This document shows, piece by piece, positions 21,399-30,877 of a DNA stretch of 64,000 nucleotides. Where the stretch lies: contig NZ_SLZV01000007.1 in NCBI RefSeq assembly GCF_004346095.1, positions 8,489-72,488 of the forward strand, in the 5' to 3' direction. The notes below the pieces were generated by a model. The model ran no database searches. It was given only the letters and a program-made list of their open reading frames with translations, and was not told the origin of the DNA. How positions within the stretch are numbered: the first letter of the stretch is position 1; every line of letters begins with the position of its first letter. Source of the stretch: Faecalimonas umbilicata (GTDB lineage: Bacteria > Bacillota > Clostridia > Lachnospirales > Lachnospiraceae). The translations under genes were made by a program, and so were the position numbers.

Positions 21399-22658
21399 TT
21401 AGTAAGAGCCTTCGTAATTTTCACTTTCATAAACATCAGTCTCGTAACCGTCAGACTCATAACCACCGTATGGTTCTTCCGAATATCCTTCATCGGTCCC
21501 ATACTCATCGGTATATCCATCTTCCACAATTGCTCCTGACATCACGTCAATCTCATGGCTGATTTCCTTGACCGTATCCGATACCTGATAGTCTTTCTCA
21601 TTGAACAAAAATTCATGCAGCTTTTTGACATCCCCGTCAAAATCTGAAGGAACTACATAAGAGCCTTCATATCCATCGACTACATCTGTATCTGCAATAC
21701 TATATGGGAATCCCTGTGTCTCTCCCAACTGATAAGAGAGTGCATTCGCTGCAATCCCTATCAGATCTTTAGAAGAAAAGCTGGTGGATACTTGCGGAAA
21801 TACGACGTCTATGATCTTATCCAATGTTTTTAAATTTGCCTTCTGTGCTTTCTCTACAATCTTCTCGATTACAAGCCGCTGGCGCTCCGCTCTCTTGTAA
21901 TCTCCTCCCGCCGTGGCACGGATTCTGGCGTAGGATGTCGCCTGCACACCATTTAAATGGTAAGTTCCTGCCACTTCCGGCTCGATTCTCTCGTAATCTT
22001 TGCCAGTCACTTCTGAAGTTTCCACACAGTAATTATTCATATGTACGACTTCCTCCGCAGTCAGTTCCAATTCCATTCCGCCGAGTGCATCGATCACATC
22101 AGAGAGCGCCTTAAAGTCCACACTCATGTAGTTTTTAATATCCAGATCCAGGTTTCGGTTCAGAAGTGCAATCGCCTCCTGCGGCCCTCCATACGAATAT
22201 GCCGCATTCGCCTTGTCAAACGTACCGTCCTGCTGTTTTAACAGTGTATCTCGGAAAATAGAAACGACTTTTACCTCATTCGTCTCATTATTGATGCTGG
22301 CGATCATCATACTGTCGCTTCGCACACCGCTCTCAATGCTCTCACCTTCCCTGGCGTCAAGACCAAACAGCGCTATATTTGTATACGGTCCGGTGTCCTT
22401 ATATACTTCCAGCTTATCTTCATCCAGAAAATTGAAATCAAGCTTGTCCATCTTTACTGTCGCATATGCAAAAACACACAATACACTGAGGATAATCACT
22501 TCAGCTACTAAAATACCGATTCTTCTTCTCCTCTTTTTCTTCTTCGCCCGTCTCTTCTCCTCCAGTGCAAGTCGTCTCCGCTCCGAAGTGGATCTTGCTG
22601 CTCTCATCTCTCTTTCATCTTCCGGATATCGTCTCCCGGACGGTCTTTTTGTTCCCAT
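21399..22658 (-). CDS. LytR-CpsA-Psr (LCP) glycan ligase, second copy
   Basis: The protein has 419 residues and the same architecture as the 18934-20316 product: basic cytoplasmic start (RRLALEEKRRAKKKKRRRR), one span, LCP domain (ALFGLDAREGESI, RSDSMMIAS, VSIFRDTLL, SYARIRATAGGDYKRAERQR), and a short acidic/Tyr-rich tail in place of the Gly-rich one. Two closely similar LCP proteins may serve different acceptors. Confidence 0.95.
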   Translation of the reverse strand: MGTKRPSGRRYPEDEREMRAARSTSERRRLALEEKRRAKKKKRRRRIGILVAEVIILSVLCVFAYATVKMDKLDFNFLDEDKLEVYKDTGPYTNIALFGLDAREGESIESGVRSDSMMIASINNETNEVKVVSIFRDTLLKQQDGTFDKANAAYSYGGPQEAIALLNRNLDLDIKNYMSVDFKALSDVIDALGGMELELTAEEVVHMNNYCVETSEVTGKDYERIEPEVAGTYHLNGVQATSYARIRATAGGDYKRAERQRLVIEKIVEKAQKANLKTLDKIIDVVFPQVSTSFSSKDLIGIAANALSYQLGETQGFPYSIADTDVVDGYEGSYVVPSDFDGDVKKLHEFLFNEKDYQVSDTVKEISHEIDVMSGAIVEDGYTDEYGTDEGYSEEPYGGYESDGYETDVYESENYEGSY

Positions 22659-22672
22659 CTATAATCTCCTTA

Positions 22673-24076
22673 CTAATATGCATTTTTATTGATAAAGCCT
22701 TTAAAGAACGTCAAAATCAATATTTTAATATCCAACCCGATAGTCCAGTTTTCAATATAATACAAGTCATATTCGATTCGCTTCATAATAGAAGTGTCCC
22801 CCCGGTAGCCATTGATCTGTGCCCACCCAGTAATCCCCGGGCGTACTTGATGTTTGACCATGTAGCGCGGAATCTCTTCTTTAAATTTCTCTACAAAAAA
22901 CGGTCGTTCCGGTCTTGGTCCCACAAGGCTCATCTCACCTTTCAGGACATTGAACAACTGCGGAAGTTCGTCGATGCTTGTCTTTCTCATAAATTTGCCG
23001 ATCGGTGTCACGCGCGGATCATTCTGGACGGTCCACTTTCCTTTCTCTGCTGCTTTATCCTGCACAACCATTGATCGGAATTTATACATATAAAATGGTC
23101 TGTTGTGAAGTCCCACACGCTCCTGCTTGAAAATCAGCGGTCCTTCTGATGTCGTCTTGACAAGGATTGCTGCAAGCAGCATGACCGGAGAGAATAAAAT
23201 AATTGCGACGATGGCTCCGAAAATATCCATCAATCGCTTCATCCATCGGTTCAATGTGTTGCTGAGTGGTACATGGCGGATATTGATGACCGGAAGTCCC
23301 AAAAGATCCTCCGTGTACGGTTTGGTCGGAATGATGTGATTATAATCCGGAATAAACTTCGTATGCACTCCTGATTTTTCGCACATTGCAACAATGGATT
23401 CCAACTTGGAATACTCATTAATTCCAAGTGTGATCGCAATCTCATCCAAACGATTCTGCGGCAGGATGATCTTTAGATTTTCAATCGTACCAATCACCTT
23501 GACACCCTTATATTCCATTCCTCTCGGCTGATTGTCATCCAAAATTCCCCGGATGGTGTATCCCCACTCTGGATTTGCCTTGATCCGGTCAATGTATTGC
23601 TCCGCTGCCCGGCTGTATCCAATCAAAATCATATGTTTCTGATTATAACCGCGCTTCCGCATATCCCGCAGAAAATGCCGCACAAGATTTCTCATAAAAA
23701 TCTCTGTCACAATATTCACGCAGAAAAAAATCGCGATCATTTTTCTGGAAAAGTTTGCTTGCTCTATAATATACAACACGAATGTGAACACCATCAGCCC
23801 GATCGTGTTTGCCTGCAGAATATTCCATGCTTCCAGTCTCCGTCCACGTACCCGCTTCGGCGTATAAAGCTGGAATAAATAATACAACATTAAGTAGCCC
23901 GGAACAATGTAGAGAAGTGCTCCCATATATTCATGAAGAGATAAAAACCACGGATCCTGCTGAAACAGTCCGCTCTTAAACCGAAGATACCATGCCAGAA
24001 CATAAGAAAAAATAATCACACATGCATCCAGCACAACATGCATCCGGTTAAAATGTTTCTGATTATCTTTGATCAA
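22673..24076 (-). CDS. Undecaprenyl-phosphate sugar phosphotransferase (priming enzyme)
   Basis: The protein has 467 residues. The N-terminal half has about five membrane segments and a CoA-binding-like region (ILIGYSRAAEQYIDRIK, VKVIGTIENLK). The C-terminal bacterial sugar transferase domain has KRLMDIFGAIVAIILFSPVM, FKQERVGLHNRPFYMYKFRS, SIDELPQLFNVLKGEMSLVG, PRPERP and RPGITGWAQINGYRG, the polytopic phosphoglycosyl transferase pattern of WcaJ/CpsE. It starts a repeat unit by moving a sugar-1-phosphate to the lipid carrier. It is first in its operon. Confidence 0.95.
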   Translation of the reverse strand: MIKDNQKHFNRMHVVLDACVIIFSYVLAWYLRFKSGLFQQDPWFLSLHEYMGALLYIVPGYLMLYYLFQLYTPKRVRGRRLEAWNILQANTIGLMVFTFVLYIIEQANFSRKMIAIFFCVNIVTEIFMRNLVRHFLRDMRKRGYNQKHMILIGYSRAAEQYIDRIKANPEWGYTIRGILDDNQPRGMEYKGVKVIGTIENLKIILPQNRLDEIAITLGINEYSKLESIVAMCEKSGVHTKFIPDYNHIIPTKPYTEDLLGLPVINIRHVPLSNTLNRWMKRLMDIFGAIVAIILFSPVMLLAAILVKTTSEGPLIFKQERVGLHNRPFYMYKFRSMVVQDKAAEKGKWTVQNDPRVTPIGKFMRKTSIDELPQLFNVLKGEMSLVGPRPERPFFVEKFKEEIPRYMVKHQVRPGITGWAQINGYRGDTSIMKRIEYDLYYIENWTIGLDIKILILTFFKGFINKNAY

Positions 24077-24150
24077 AATTCATTCACCCGTTTCTCATCT
24101 ATTGTTTATTTCATTTGATTCTATATCTATTTTTTTCCATTATCCTATAT

Positions 24151-24179
24151 ATAATACAATAAAGTTTTAAAAATCACAA
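24151..24179 (-). promoter_or_regulatory. Promoter of the priming-enzyme operon
   Basis: TTGTGA (24179-24174) -17- TATTAT (24156-24151) on the minus strand, about 75 bases before the start at 24076. Confidence 0.6.
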
Positions 24180-24212
24180 GAAAAAGTGTAGTCTTTGTAA
24201 TATTTTTGTAAC

Positions 24213-24275
24213 AAAAAAGAACTTATGCGATGGAGATTTTTCTTTCTTTTCTCCCATCCACACAAGTTCTTTTTT
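24213..24275 (-). terminator. Terminator after the anti-sigma gene
   Basis: AAAAAAGAACTT (24213-24224) pairs with AAGTTCTTTTTT (24264-24275), with an inner GATGG/CCATC stem. T-runs occur on both strands. Confidence 0.8.
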
Positions 24276-24314
24276 GTCATCTGAATCTTTCATTCAGATT
24301 TCTGTCTGCTTTCT

Positions 24315-25850
24315 TTACTGGCTGATGTCCACATACGGAGTTGTCAGATACTCTCCATTTATCTCTATCTCATTTTGCGGATAAAAATGCAGATACATAT
24401 TTGAAAGCTGATCTTCGTCTACCACATAGACTAATGTATATTCCATTTCCTCCCCCGGAGCAAGCGGACAAAACAGCCTTGATTTTACTCCCTTGATTCC
24501 CTCTGTAAAATATGGCTTGTCAAAATAAATTGGGAATGATCCTCCTCTTTCTGCTCCCCATTGGAGATCATATCCTTCATTTGCCGACCAGAATGTTTCC
24601 TGCGGATACACAAGCTTTCCCGCTTCTCCTTCCTGCATCACGGTAAGAATCGGTGCAATTGACACGCCCACTGTCTTATTCAAGTCTGTCTGAAACGCAG
24701 ATACATTTTTCGCTTTCATCTTCACGATGACATACTTTGAATTCACTGTCTCTGCCTCTTTGTCTGCCCGTGCATCAAAAGTCGTCTGTCCTTCCTCTTC
24801 TCCAAGCCGATATCTCTGGTGTGCTTTTAACGACGTGTCTTCGTTCATCCAGTTTTCCATGTCTGTTGTAAAATATTGCTGCGAAAATGTATCTGTCGGA
24901 AGTGTATCTGACACTGCTGTACTAAGAACAGTAAATCTGATATCCTCCTCTTCGCTCAGATAAACTTCTCTCAGATAATCCGGATATGACTCTGCCATCA
25001 TCTCTCTCGTTGTGTCTTTTACTTCTTCGCCAACCTGATAAACCAATTCTTCTGAAACCCCATTGCTGCTCCGATACTCCTGCTCTGCTTCGGCTTTTTT
25101 GGCTGCATCTTTGTCATTTTGCCGTTCTTCTGCAATTTCCGCCTCAGACGGATATGGAACAGTTTCCTCTAAGACAGTAATCTCCAGCCCGTTTGCAATT
25201 TTCACCAGTTCTTCCTGCTCCAGACTGCTCTCACTCCAGATCCAGACTCCATATCCCTCTTCTTCACTAAACAGATATACATCTGTAATCTCCCTGTCAC
25301 TGTCTACTTTCTCGTTTTTTCTCGTAAACAGATCTAACTTCTGTTCTCCCTCAACTGCACTATAGCTGTCTTTCCGATATTCGGCAAAAACATTCTCCTC
25401 GAGCTGCGACATTCGATAAAGTTCTGCCGCATTATAAGAAATAATGGAAATACTATCTCCCTCCGCTGTCCCGTAGGTTTTCTTTGGCGCCCCTTCTTCT
25501 GCCTGTTCTGCTTCAAATCCCTTTGGAAGATACGTCGGATTCACTTCGATCTGGTGTGCTTCTTTCTGCTCTTTATCCACTTCAATATAATATTTCAGAA
25601 CCTGTCCCTCTTCTTCCAGATGAACTTTCAGATAATAATTCACTGCTGCCGCCGTGATGGAAAGCCCCGCCGTCAACGCGGCAACCGCTGCAACTGCCGG
25701 CCAGATTCTCTTTCTTCTCCGGATTACCTTTCGTTCACCGGAAATCCCGATCATATCATATGCCCTCTTAATCCCCTCATCTACACATTCCGGCACATCC
25801 ACATCTTCCCTCAGCTTTTTCTTTACTTCTTCGTCAAATTTTTTATTCAT
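24315..25850 (-). CDS. Membrane-anchored anti-sigma factor with large extracellular region
   Basis: The protein has 511 residues from ATG 25850 (AGAGGGGGT site, 5 bases after the sigma stop); an earlier in-frame ATG overlaps the sigma gene. Residues ~1-45 form a cytoplasmic segment (FDEEVKKKLREDVDVPECVD), followed by a basic stop (RRRKRIW), one span (PAVAAVAALTAGLSITAAAV) and ~440 extracellular residues with a DUF4367/DUF4179-like part (YLPKGFEAEQ). Its place behind an ECF sigma gene makes it the cognate anti-sigma, probably released by regulated proteolysis. The signal is unknown. Confidence 0.8.
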   Translation of the reverse strand: MNKKFDEEVKKKLREDVDVPECVDEGIKRAYDMIGISGERKVIRRRKRIWPAVAAVAALTAGLSITAAAVNYYLKVHLEEEGQVLKYYIEVDKEQKEAHQIEVNPTYLPKGFEAEQAEEGAPKKTYGTAEGDSISIISYNAAELYRMSQLEENVFAEYRKDSYSAVEGEQKLDLFTRKNEKVDSDREITDVYLFSEEEGYGVWIWSESSLEQEELVKIANGLEITVLEETVPYPSEAEIAEERQNDKDAAKKAEAEQEYRSSNGVSEELVYQVGEEVKDTTREMMAESYPDYLREVYLSEEEDIRFTVLSTAVSDTLPTDTFSQQYFTTDMENWMNEDTSLKAHQRYRLGEEEGQTTFDARADKEAETVNSKYVIVKMKAKNVSAFQTDLNKTVGVSIAPILTVMQEGEAGKLVYPQETFWSANEGYDLQWGAERGGSFPIYFDKPYFTEGIKGVKSRLFCPLAPGEEMEYTLVYVVDEDQLSNMYLHFYPQNEIEINGEYLTTPYVDISQ

Positions 25851-25855
25851 CTTTT

Positions 25856-26371
25856 TTACCCCCTCTGCATACTCGGTTCCATACAATACATGTGTTCAAA
25901 CTGCTTTCTTCCTCTGGAAAGCCTGGACTTTACGGTATTCACTTCCAATTCCAGGATCTGTGCAATCTCCCGTATTTTAAATCCCTCACCATAGTACAGC
26001 ACAAGAATGATCCGATATTTCTCATCCAACGCATCCAGAACTTCCTCAAACTCACATCTCTCCAACTCCCTGCTCTCTCCTCTAATCTGTGCTGCTTCCT
26101 CCAAAGGACACTCCCTCCTTCCACATCTTAAGATGTCATTACAATTATTGATCAGGATCCTTGTCAGCCATGTTTTAAAGTATTTTGCCTCCCTGAGGCT
26201 TCCAATCTTCTCGTAACAATCTATGACCGTCTCCTGAATCGCATCTGCAATGTCCTCTTCATTATTCAGATAACTTCTCGCCACTTTATAAAGATCCCCT
26301 TTGCATCGGTCAATCAGCTCTATAAAAGCCTGATCATCTTTTTTCTTTGCTCTTCTGACAAGCTGTATCAC
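25856..26371 (-). CDS. ECF RNA polymerase sigma factor
   Basis: The protein has 171 residues. Region 2: YKVARSYLNNEEDIADAIQE with the -10 reading helix near EAKYFKTWLTRILINNCND. Region 4: LDEKYRIILVLYYGEGFKIR, IAQILELEVNTVKSRLSRGR. The start is GTG at 26371 after GGAGGAGGGG; the ATG two bases upstream is out of frame and stops at once. It is followed by its anti-sigma gene and preceded by a matching ECF-type promoter, so it is probably autoregulated. Confidence 0.93.
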   Translation of the reverse strand: MIQLVRRAKKKDDQAFIELIDRCKGDLYKVARSYLNNEEDIADAIQETVIDCYEKIGSLREAKYFKTWLTRILINNCNDILRCGRRECPLEEAAQIRGESRELERCEFEEVLDALDEKYRIILVLYYGEGFKIREIAQILELEVNTVKSRLSRGRKQFEHMYCMEPSMQRG

Positions 26372-26423
26372 ATTTGCCCCTCCTCCCGTTGTTTTTCTTG
26401 TAAATGATTTTTCTCTTCAACTA

Positions 26424-26452
26424 TTAGACGTTCCGCAGGCGGAAAAGGTTGC
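26424..26452 (-). promoter_or_regulatory. ECF-type autoregulatory promoter
   Basis: GCAACC (26452-26447) and CGTCTAA (26430-26424) are 16 bp apart on the minus strand, the usual -35 AAC and -10 CGTC signature of ECF promoters. The spacer contains the perfect dyad TTCCGC-AG-GCGGAA (26431-26444). Confidence 0.75.
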
Positions 26453-26471
26453 ACTTTATTTTTTAACCGAA

Positions 26472-26564
26472 ACAAAAAAAGGCTATTGGAGCTTTTCTTT
26501 GCCTCTTCCTGAAACGCCTCCGGCGCCCATCGATTTTGCAAATATTCTGCTGCAACAGCCTTTT
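26472..26564 (-). terminator. Terminator of the rfbA-to-GT2 operon
   Basis: On the minus strand, 26564-26553 pairs with 26488-26477 (12 bp with one G-U), followed by a T-run. The ~64-base loop holds a GC-rich inner hairpin. It lies just after the GT2 stop at 26587. Confidence 0.7.
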
Positions 26565-26586
26565 CATTCCTTTACTTTTTATATTC

Positions 26587-27546
26587 CTATTGAAAATATA
26601 CAAGCAGATTCTTCCACAGTTCCTTTTGAATCTGCCAGTAACTGCCAAAATTTTTTCTCTGGAAAACAATCTTTTTCTCCCGATTATTTCGAGAAAGGCG
26701 TACTCCTTCTGCAAGTCCTTTTACGTAAGTTTTCCCAAATCCTTTTACAGTAAAAAAGATCGTTTTTGCGAGGAAACCAATCAACAAAAATGGACTATTC
26801 AATAAAATCTGAAGGAGCGGCATATTTTTATAAATCAGATAGACATTATTCCTCGATGAATATTTCACCTTAAATTCATTGTGCCTGGAGCCGCTCGTCC
26901 CGCTTCCCACATGGTAGACAACTGCTGACGGCTCATAGACATTGTAATATCCGTGAATCCTTGCACGATATCCGATATCAATGTCTTCCAGATATGCAAA
27001 ATGCTCCTCATCAAAATATCCAATCTCCTCAAAGACCGATTTCCGGTAGATTGCCGCTCCCGCGCATGCCGCAAACACCTTCCGGGAAGTCAGAAACTTT
27101 TCTTTTGTCTTATCTTTTCCGTTTGCCGATGCCCATCCGAGCGCTGAATAAGATGTCCCCGCACTGTCGATCAGTTCTCTTCTGTGATACTGCATCATCC
27201 GAGCCTCCACCGAAAAGATCCGCTCATCCTTACTGATACAATCCAACAGATTTTTCAAAAATTCAGGCTCCACTTCTGTATCATTATTGAGAAGCACTAC
27301 AAACGGAGCCGCTGCCTTTTTGATTCCTTCATTGACCGCGCGGCAGAAGCCATAATTCTGATCCAGCGACAGATAGCAGCACTGTGGAAACTTCTCTTTC
27401 GCCAGGCTGGCGCTTCCATCCTGCGAACAGTTGTCTACAATGATCGTCTCAAAGGCAACCTCTCTCTGCTTTTCCAGAGCCTCCAGACAATGCTCCAGAT
27501 ACTTTATTCCGTTGTAGTTTGGTATAACGACTGACACATCGTACAT
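26587..27546 (-). CDS. GT2 glycosyltransferase
   Basis: The protein has 319 residues: SVVIPNYNGIKYLEHCLEAL, then VDNCSQDGS, LLNNDTEVEPEF (DxD-type) and YLEDIDIGYRARIHGY. This is the WcaE/rhamnosyltransferase-like layout with a single GT-A domain. A hydrophobic stretch near residue 255 (NSPFLLIGFLAKTIFFTV) may attach it to the membrane. It is the last gene of the rfbA operon. Confidence 0.88.
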   Translation of the reverse strand: MYDVSVVIPNYNGIKYLEHCLEALEKQREVAFETIIVDNCSQDGSASLAKEKFPQCCYLSLDQNYGFCRAVNEGIKKAAAPFVVLLNNDTEVEPEFLKNLLDCISKDERIFSVEARMMQYHRRELIDSAGTSYSALGWASANGKDKTKEKFLTSRKVFAACAGAAIYRKSVFEEIGYFDEEHFAYLEDIDIGYRARIHGYYNVYEPSAVVYHVGSGTSGSRHNEFKVKYSSRNNVYLIYKNMPLLQILLNSPFLLIGFLAKTIFFTVKGFGKTYVKGLAEGVRLSRNNREKKIVFQRKNFGSYWQIQKELWKNLLVYFQ

Positions 27547-27553
27547 CTATCTC

Positions 27554-29395
27554 TTAGCTCCTCTGATTATTTTTCAACGAATAATCCCACTTTGTCAGTG
27601 ACAGATTACAATTGTAATACGGATCTCCTTTTTTCAGAAGCCCGATCCAATGGCTTCTCATATATTCGATTTCCGTCTGAAACCGTCTGATCTTCTCTTT
27701 CGTATCCTCAGCACCTCTTGTCTTCGATTCGTAATGATACAGCTCTGCATACGGATCATAGACAACAAGATACCCTTTTTCTCTGACGCGCAGGCAGAAA
27801 TCCACATCATTAAACGCTACTTTCAACTTTTCCTCAAGCCCGCCGACCTGCTCAAATACAGAGCGTTTTACAAGCATACATGCTGCAGTGACCGCGCTGA
27901 GATCAAGCTGGATCGATGCCTTGTGAAGATATCCTGAAAACGCTCTTGGAAGTCCTACAAAGACACTTCCTGCAACGCCTCCGATCCCGATGATGATTCC
28001 TGCATGCTGGATCGTATTATCCGGATAATATAACTTCGCCCCGACAATTCCCACTTCTTTTCTCTGGCAGTGGGAAAGCATCTCTGTTAGCCAGTCCCCG
28101 TTAATAATCTCCACATCATTGTTGAGAAGCAGAAGATAATCTCCTCTCGCATGACGAACACCGAAGTTGTTGATCGCGGAATAATTAAATTCCCCTTCCC
28201 AGGTGACGATTTTAATCTTCTCCCCTGCAATCTTTTTATAGAAGGCAAATGTTTCCGGCTCCTCACTATTATTTTCTACAATGATAATCTCATAATTCCG
28301 ATAGCTTGTCTTTTCTCGAATCGAATCCAGACATTTTTTCAGCGCTTCCGACTGATCCTTATTTGGAATAATGATCGATACAAGTGGTTCCCCGCAGACT
28401 TCATATTTTACCCGGTAAAATCCAAGATCTTTCGTATGCTGTACGGTTCCCTTTGTACGACAGCGGACAAGATGTTCCTCAATTGCACGCTTTCCCGCAT
28501 CAAACGCATACATCTTGCTAGCCGGATTATCTGCAGTTGACGCCTTGTGGACACGCCAGTGATACAAAATTTTTGGAATATGCACAATCTGCTTCGCCTG
28601 CTCCGTACAGCGAAGAATCAAATCATAGTCCTGCGCTCCGTTAAATTCCGGGCGGAATCCTCCTACACGCTTGATCAGATCACGGCTGGCTACGAAGAAG
28701 TGACAGATGTAGTTGTTGGAACGGAGAAGATCTAAATTGAAATCCGGCTTTAAGTGCGGCTGAAAATGTTCTTTCAAATCAGTGGTCACCTTATCTTCAT
28801 CCGTATAGATCACTTCTGCATCTGGATGCTCATTTACCGCTTTCGCAATCTCATACAGTGCATTCGGAGCGAGAAGATCATCGTGATCCAAAAGACCGAT
28901 CCATTCTCCGGAAGCAATCTCCATCGCTCTGTTTGTATTCTGCGAAATTCCTTTATTCTCCGGAATTTCTACTTCTTTGATCCGAGCATCGTTTTTATAT
29001 TCCTCCAGAATCTTTTTCATTTCCTTATTTTCCGGGCTTGCATTTCCAATACAAAGTTCCCATTCGGAGTAGGACTGGTTTTGAACTGATTCAATCATTT
29101 GCCGCAAAAATACCTGCGGAGTATTATAAACAGGAACTACAATGCTGATCAATGGCTTTCTTTTCCATTTTTCGTTTTTTTGCTTTTCCAGTTCTTCGGG
29201 CAAAGCCTTATGATTCTCATACCACTGCTCATAATCTACATCATCTGCCTGGAATCGCTCTGTAAGTTTTACCCAAAATTCTTTCGGACCATAATGCCTT
29301 AAATAAAGTATCCCCTTTTTAATGTTATAAGGGGATACTTTCTTCAAGACTTTTGTCCATTTAATTTTAAATGTCTTTGTCTCTTTTTCACTCAT
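27554..29395 (-). CDS. Two-domain GT2 glycosyltransferase
   Basis: The protein has 613 residues. The first GT-A domain (~75-310) has SIVVPVYNTPQVFLRQMIES and GLLDHDDLLAPNALYE; the second (~335-590) has SIIIPNKDQSEALKKCLDSI and LLLNNDVEIINGDW, then AFNDVDFCLRVREKGYLVVY. Tandem GT-A enzymes often add two sugars or polymerise. It is similar to residues ~280-828 of the 30878-33364 product but lacks that protein's N-terminal domains. Confidence 0.88.
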   Translation of the reverse strand: MSEKETKTFKIKWTKVLKKVSPYNIKKGILYLRHYGPKEFWVKLTERFQADDVDYEQWYENHKALPEELEKQKNEKWKRKPLISIVVPVYNTPQVFLRQMIESVQNQSYSEWELCIGNASPENKEMKKILEEYKNDARIKEVEIPENKGISQNTNRAMEIASGEWIGLLDHDDLLAPNALYEIAKAVNEHPDAEVIYTDEDKVTTDLKEHFQPHLKPDFNLDLLRSNNYICHFFVASRDLIKRVGGFRPEFNGAQDYDLILRCTEQAKQIVHIPKILYHWRVHKASTADNPASKMYAFDAGKRAIEEHLVRCRTKGTVQHTKDLGFYRVKYEVCGEPLVSIIIPNKDQSEALKKCLDSIREKTSYRNYEIIIVENNSEEPETFAFYKKIAGEKIKIVTWEGEFNYSAINNFGVRHARGDYLLLLNNDVEIINGDWLTEMLSHCQRKEVGIVGAKLYYPDNTIQHAGIIIGIGGVAGSVFVGLPRAFSGYLHKASIQLDLSAVTAACMLVKRSVFEQVGGLEEKLKVAFNDVDFCLRVREKGYLVVYDPYAELYHYESKTRGAEDTKEKIRRFQTEIEYMRSHWIGLLKKGDPYYNCNLSLTKWDYSLKNNQRS

Positions 29396-29411
29396 ATTTT
29401 TCTAAAACCTT

Positions 29412-29990
29412 CTATTCGGATTCATATTTTGACAAATATCCCGGATATTCCGCATGACCTGTCTCAAGTTTTTTCCCGTCTACGGTTATCCGTATCGACT
29501 CTCCATCAAAAGCATCCAAAAAAGTATTACAGATACACCCTACTGTCAAGTACTCTCCAGAGGAACCCTGCCCATTCAGATAAGTGGAAAATTTTTCAGA
29601 CAGATCCAACTGCAATGCCTTTTCCCCATCAATAGTCTTTTCTGTACAGCTGATTACTTGCGTATCTGCCGGTACAACACCTTTTGCCACAAGTTGTTCC
29701 CAAATCTTTTCGGCTGATACGTCTTCCATTGCAACCTCTTCCGTTTCAAAACCAGACGCATCTTTATTTGCAAAATAGATTTTGATTTCCTTCTGTGACT
29801 GGCTTCCCTGCTCTGGCTCTGCAGACTGAGTTGATTCTTCCTTCTGTTGTGTTTCCTGCGTGCTTCCTTCCTCTTTTGTATCTTCTGTCTGAGTCTGTTC
29901 TTCCTTCGGCTCCGTTTCTTTCTGTCCACATCCAATCATACTCAGGATCAATACGAGAAAAATGCACATCTGTTTCCATCTGCTTTTCAT
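29412..29990 (-). CDS. GerMN-domain lipoprotein
   Basis: The protein has 192 residues from ATG 29990 (GAAGGAAGG site). It starts with a lipoprotein signal (CIFLVLILSMIGC, Cys as lipidation site), then a Glu/Gln/Thr-rich linker (~24-66) and a GerMN domain (IKIYFANKDASGF ... LQLDLSEKFSTYLNGQG ... TVGCICNTFLDAFD). GerMN domains occur in spore germination and wall-associated lipoproteins. Its place between rfbD and a glycosyltransferase suggests it works with the wall polysaccharide. Confidence 0.85.
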   Translation of the reverse strand: MKSRWKQMCIFLVLILSMIGCGQKETEPKEEQTQTEDTKEEGSTQETQQKEESTQSAEPEQGSQSQKEIKIYFANKDASGFETEEVAMEDVSAEKIWEQLVAKGVVPADTQVISCTEKTIDGEKALQLDLSEKFSTYLNGQGSSGEYLTVGCICNTFLDAFDGESIRITVDGKKLETGHAEYPGYLSKYESE

Positions 29991-30009
29991 GAAAATACCT
30001 TCCTTCATT

Positions 30010-30852
30010 CTAGCGAATCTCGCTAAGATATCTTTCCAACGCATCCTGCCATGTTGGAAGTCGGTGGAATCCATTTGCATCGAGCTTCTCCTTGCTCATT
30101 CTGCTATTCTTAGGTCTCTTTGCTTTTGCAGGGAACATATCGCTTGTAACCGGATTTACTTTCACCTCTACACCTGCCTGTCTGAAAATCTCTTTTGCAA
30201 ATTCATACCAGGTACAGAGTCCTTCATTTGTCGCATGGTATCTTCCATATTTATCGCTCTCTACCATATCCACAAGCAATACCGCAAGATCATAAGTATA
30301 CGTCGGGGATCCTACTTGATCGTCCACAACATTCAATTCTTCATGAGTTTCTGAAAGCTTCAGCATTGTCTTGATAAAGTTCTTTCCATTCACACCGAAT
30401 ACCCATGCAATACGAACAATAAAATATTTCTCCAGATACTTTTCTACCGCAAGTTCTCCTTCGTATTTCGTCTGTCCATATACATTTAGAGGATGTCTCT
30501 CATCATCCGGTTCCCATGGTCTTTCACCCTCTCCATCGAATACATAATCGGTACTGATGTAGATCATTTTTAGATCTAGTTTTTTACATACCTTTGCAAT
30601 ATTCTCGGTTCCTTCTGCATTGACTCTCCGACAGATTTCCACATTATCTTCCGCAGCATCAACTGCTGTGTAAGCCGCACAGTGAATCACTGCCTCTACC
30701 TCTGCTTCCGTAATAACCCTCTCAACTGAAACAGCATCTGTAATATCCATCTCTTCAATATCAACTGCAACTGCTGTATGTCCTCTCTTCTCCAGCTCAT
30801 TTACCACATCATATCCAAGCTGTCCTTTTGTCCCTGTTACTAATACTTTCAT
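30010..30852 (-). CDS. rfbD: dTDP-4-dehydrorhamnose reductase
   Basis: The protein has 280 residues with GTKGQLGYDVVNEL (NADPH-binding GxxGQLG), the SDR catalytic YGQTKYEGE, STDYVFDGEGERPW and TVTSDMFP-type end (NPVTSDMFPAKAKRPKNS). It makes dTDP-L-rhamnose, the last step of the pathway whose other enzymes are rfbA, rfbC and rfbB nearby. Confidence 0.97.
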   Translation of the reverse strand: MKVLVTGTKGQLGYDVVNELEKRGHTAVAVDIEEMDITDAVSVERVITEAEVEAVIHCAAYTAVDAAEDNVEICRRVNAEGTENIAKVCKKLDLKMIYISTDYVFDGEGERPWEPDDERHPLNVYGQTKYEGELAVEKYLEKYFIVRIAWVFGVNGKNFIKTMLKLSETHEELNVVDDQVGSPTYTYDLAVLLVDMVESDKYGRYHATNEGLCTWYEFAKEIFRQAGVEVKVNPVTSDMFPAKAKRPKNSRMSKEKLDANGFHRLPTWQDALERYLSEIR

Positions 30853-30877
30853 CTGCGCCCTCCATTTTTAATCTGTT

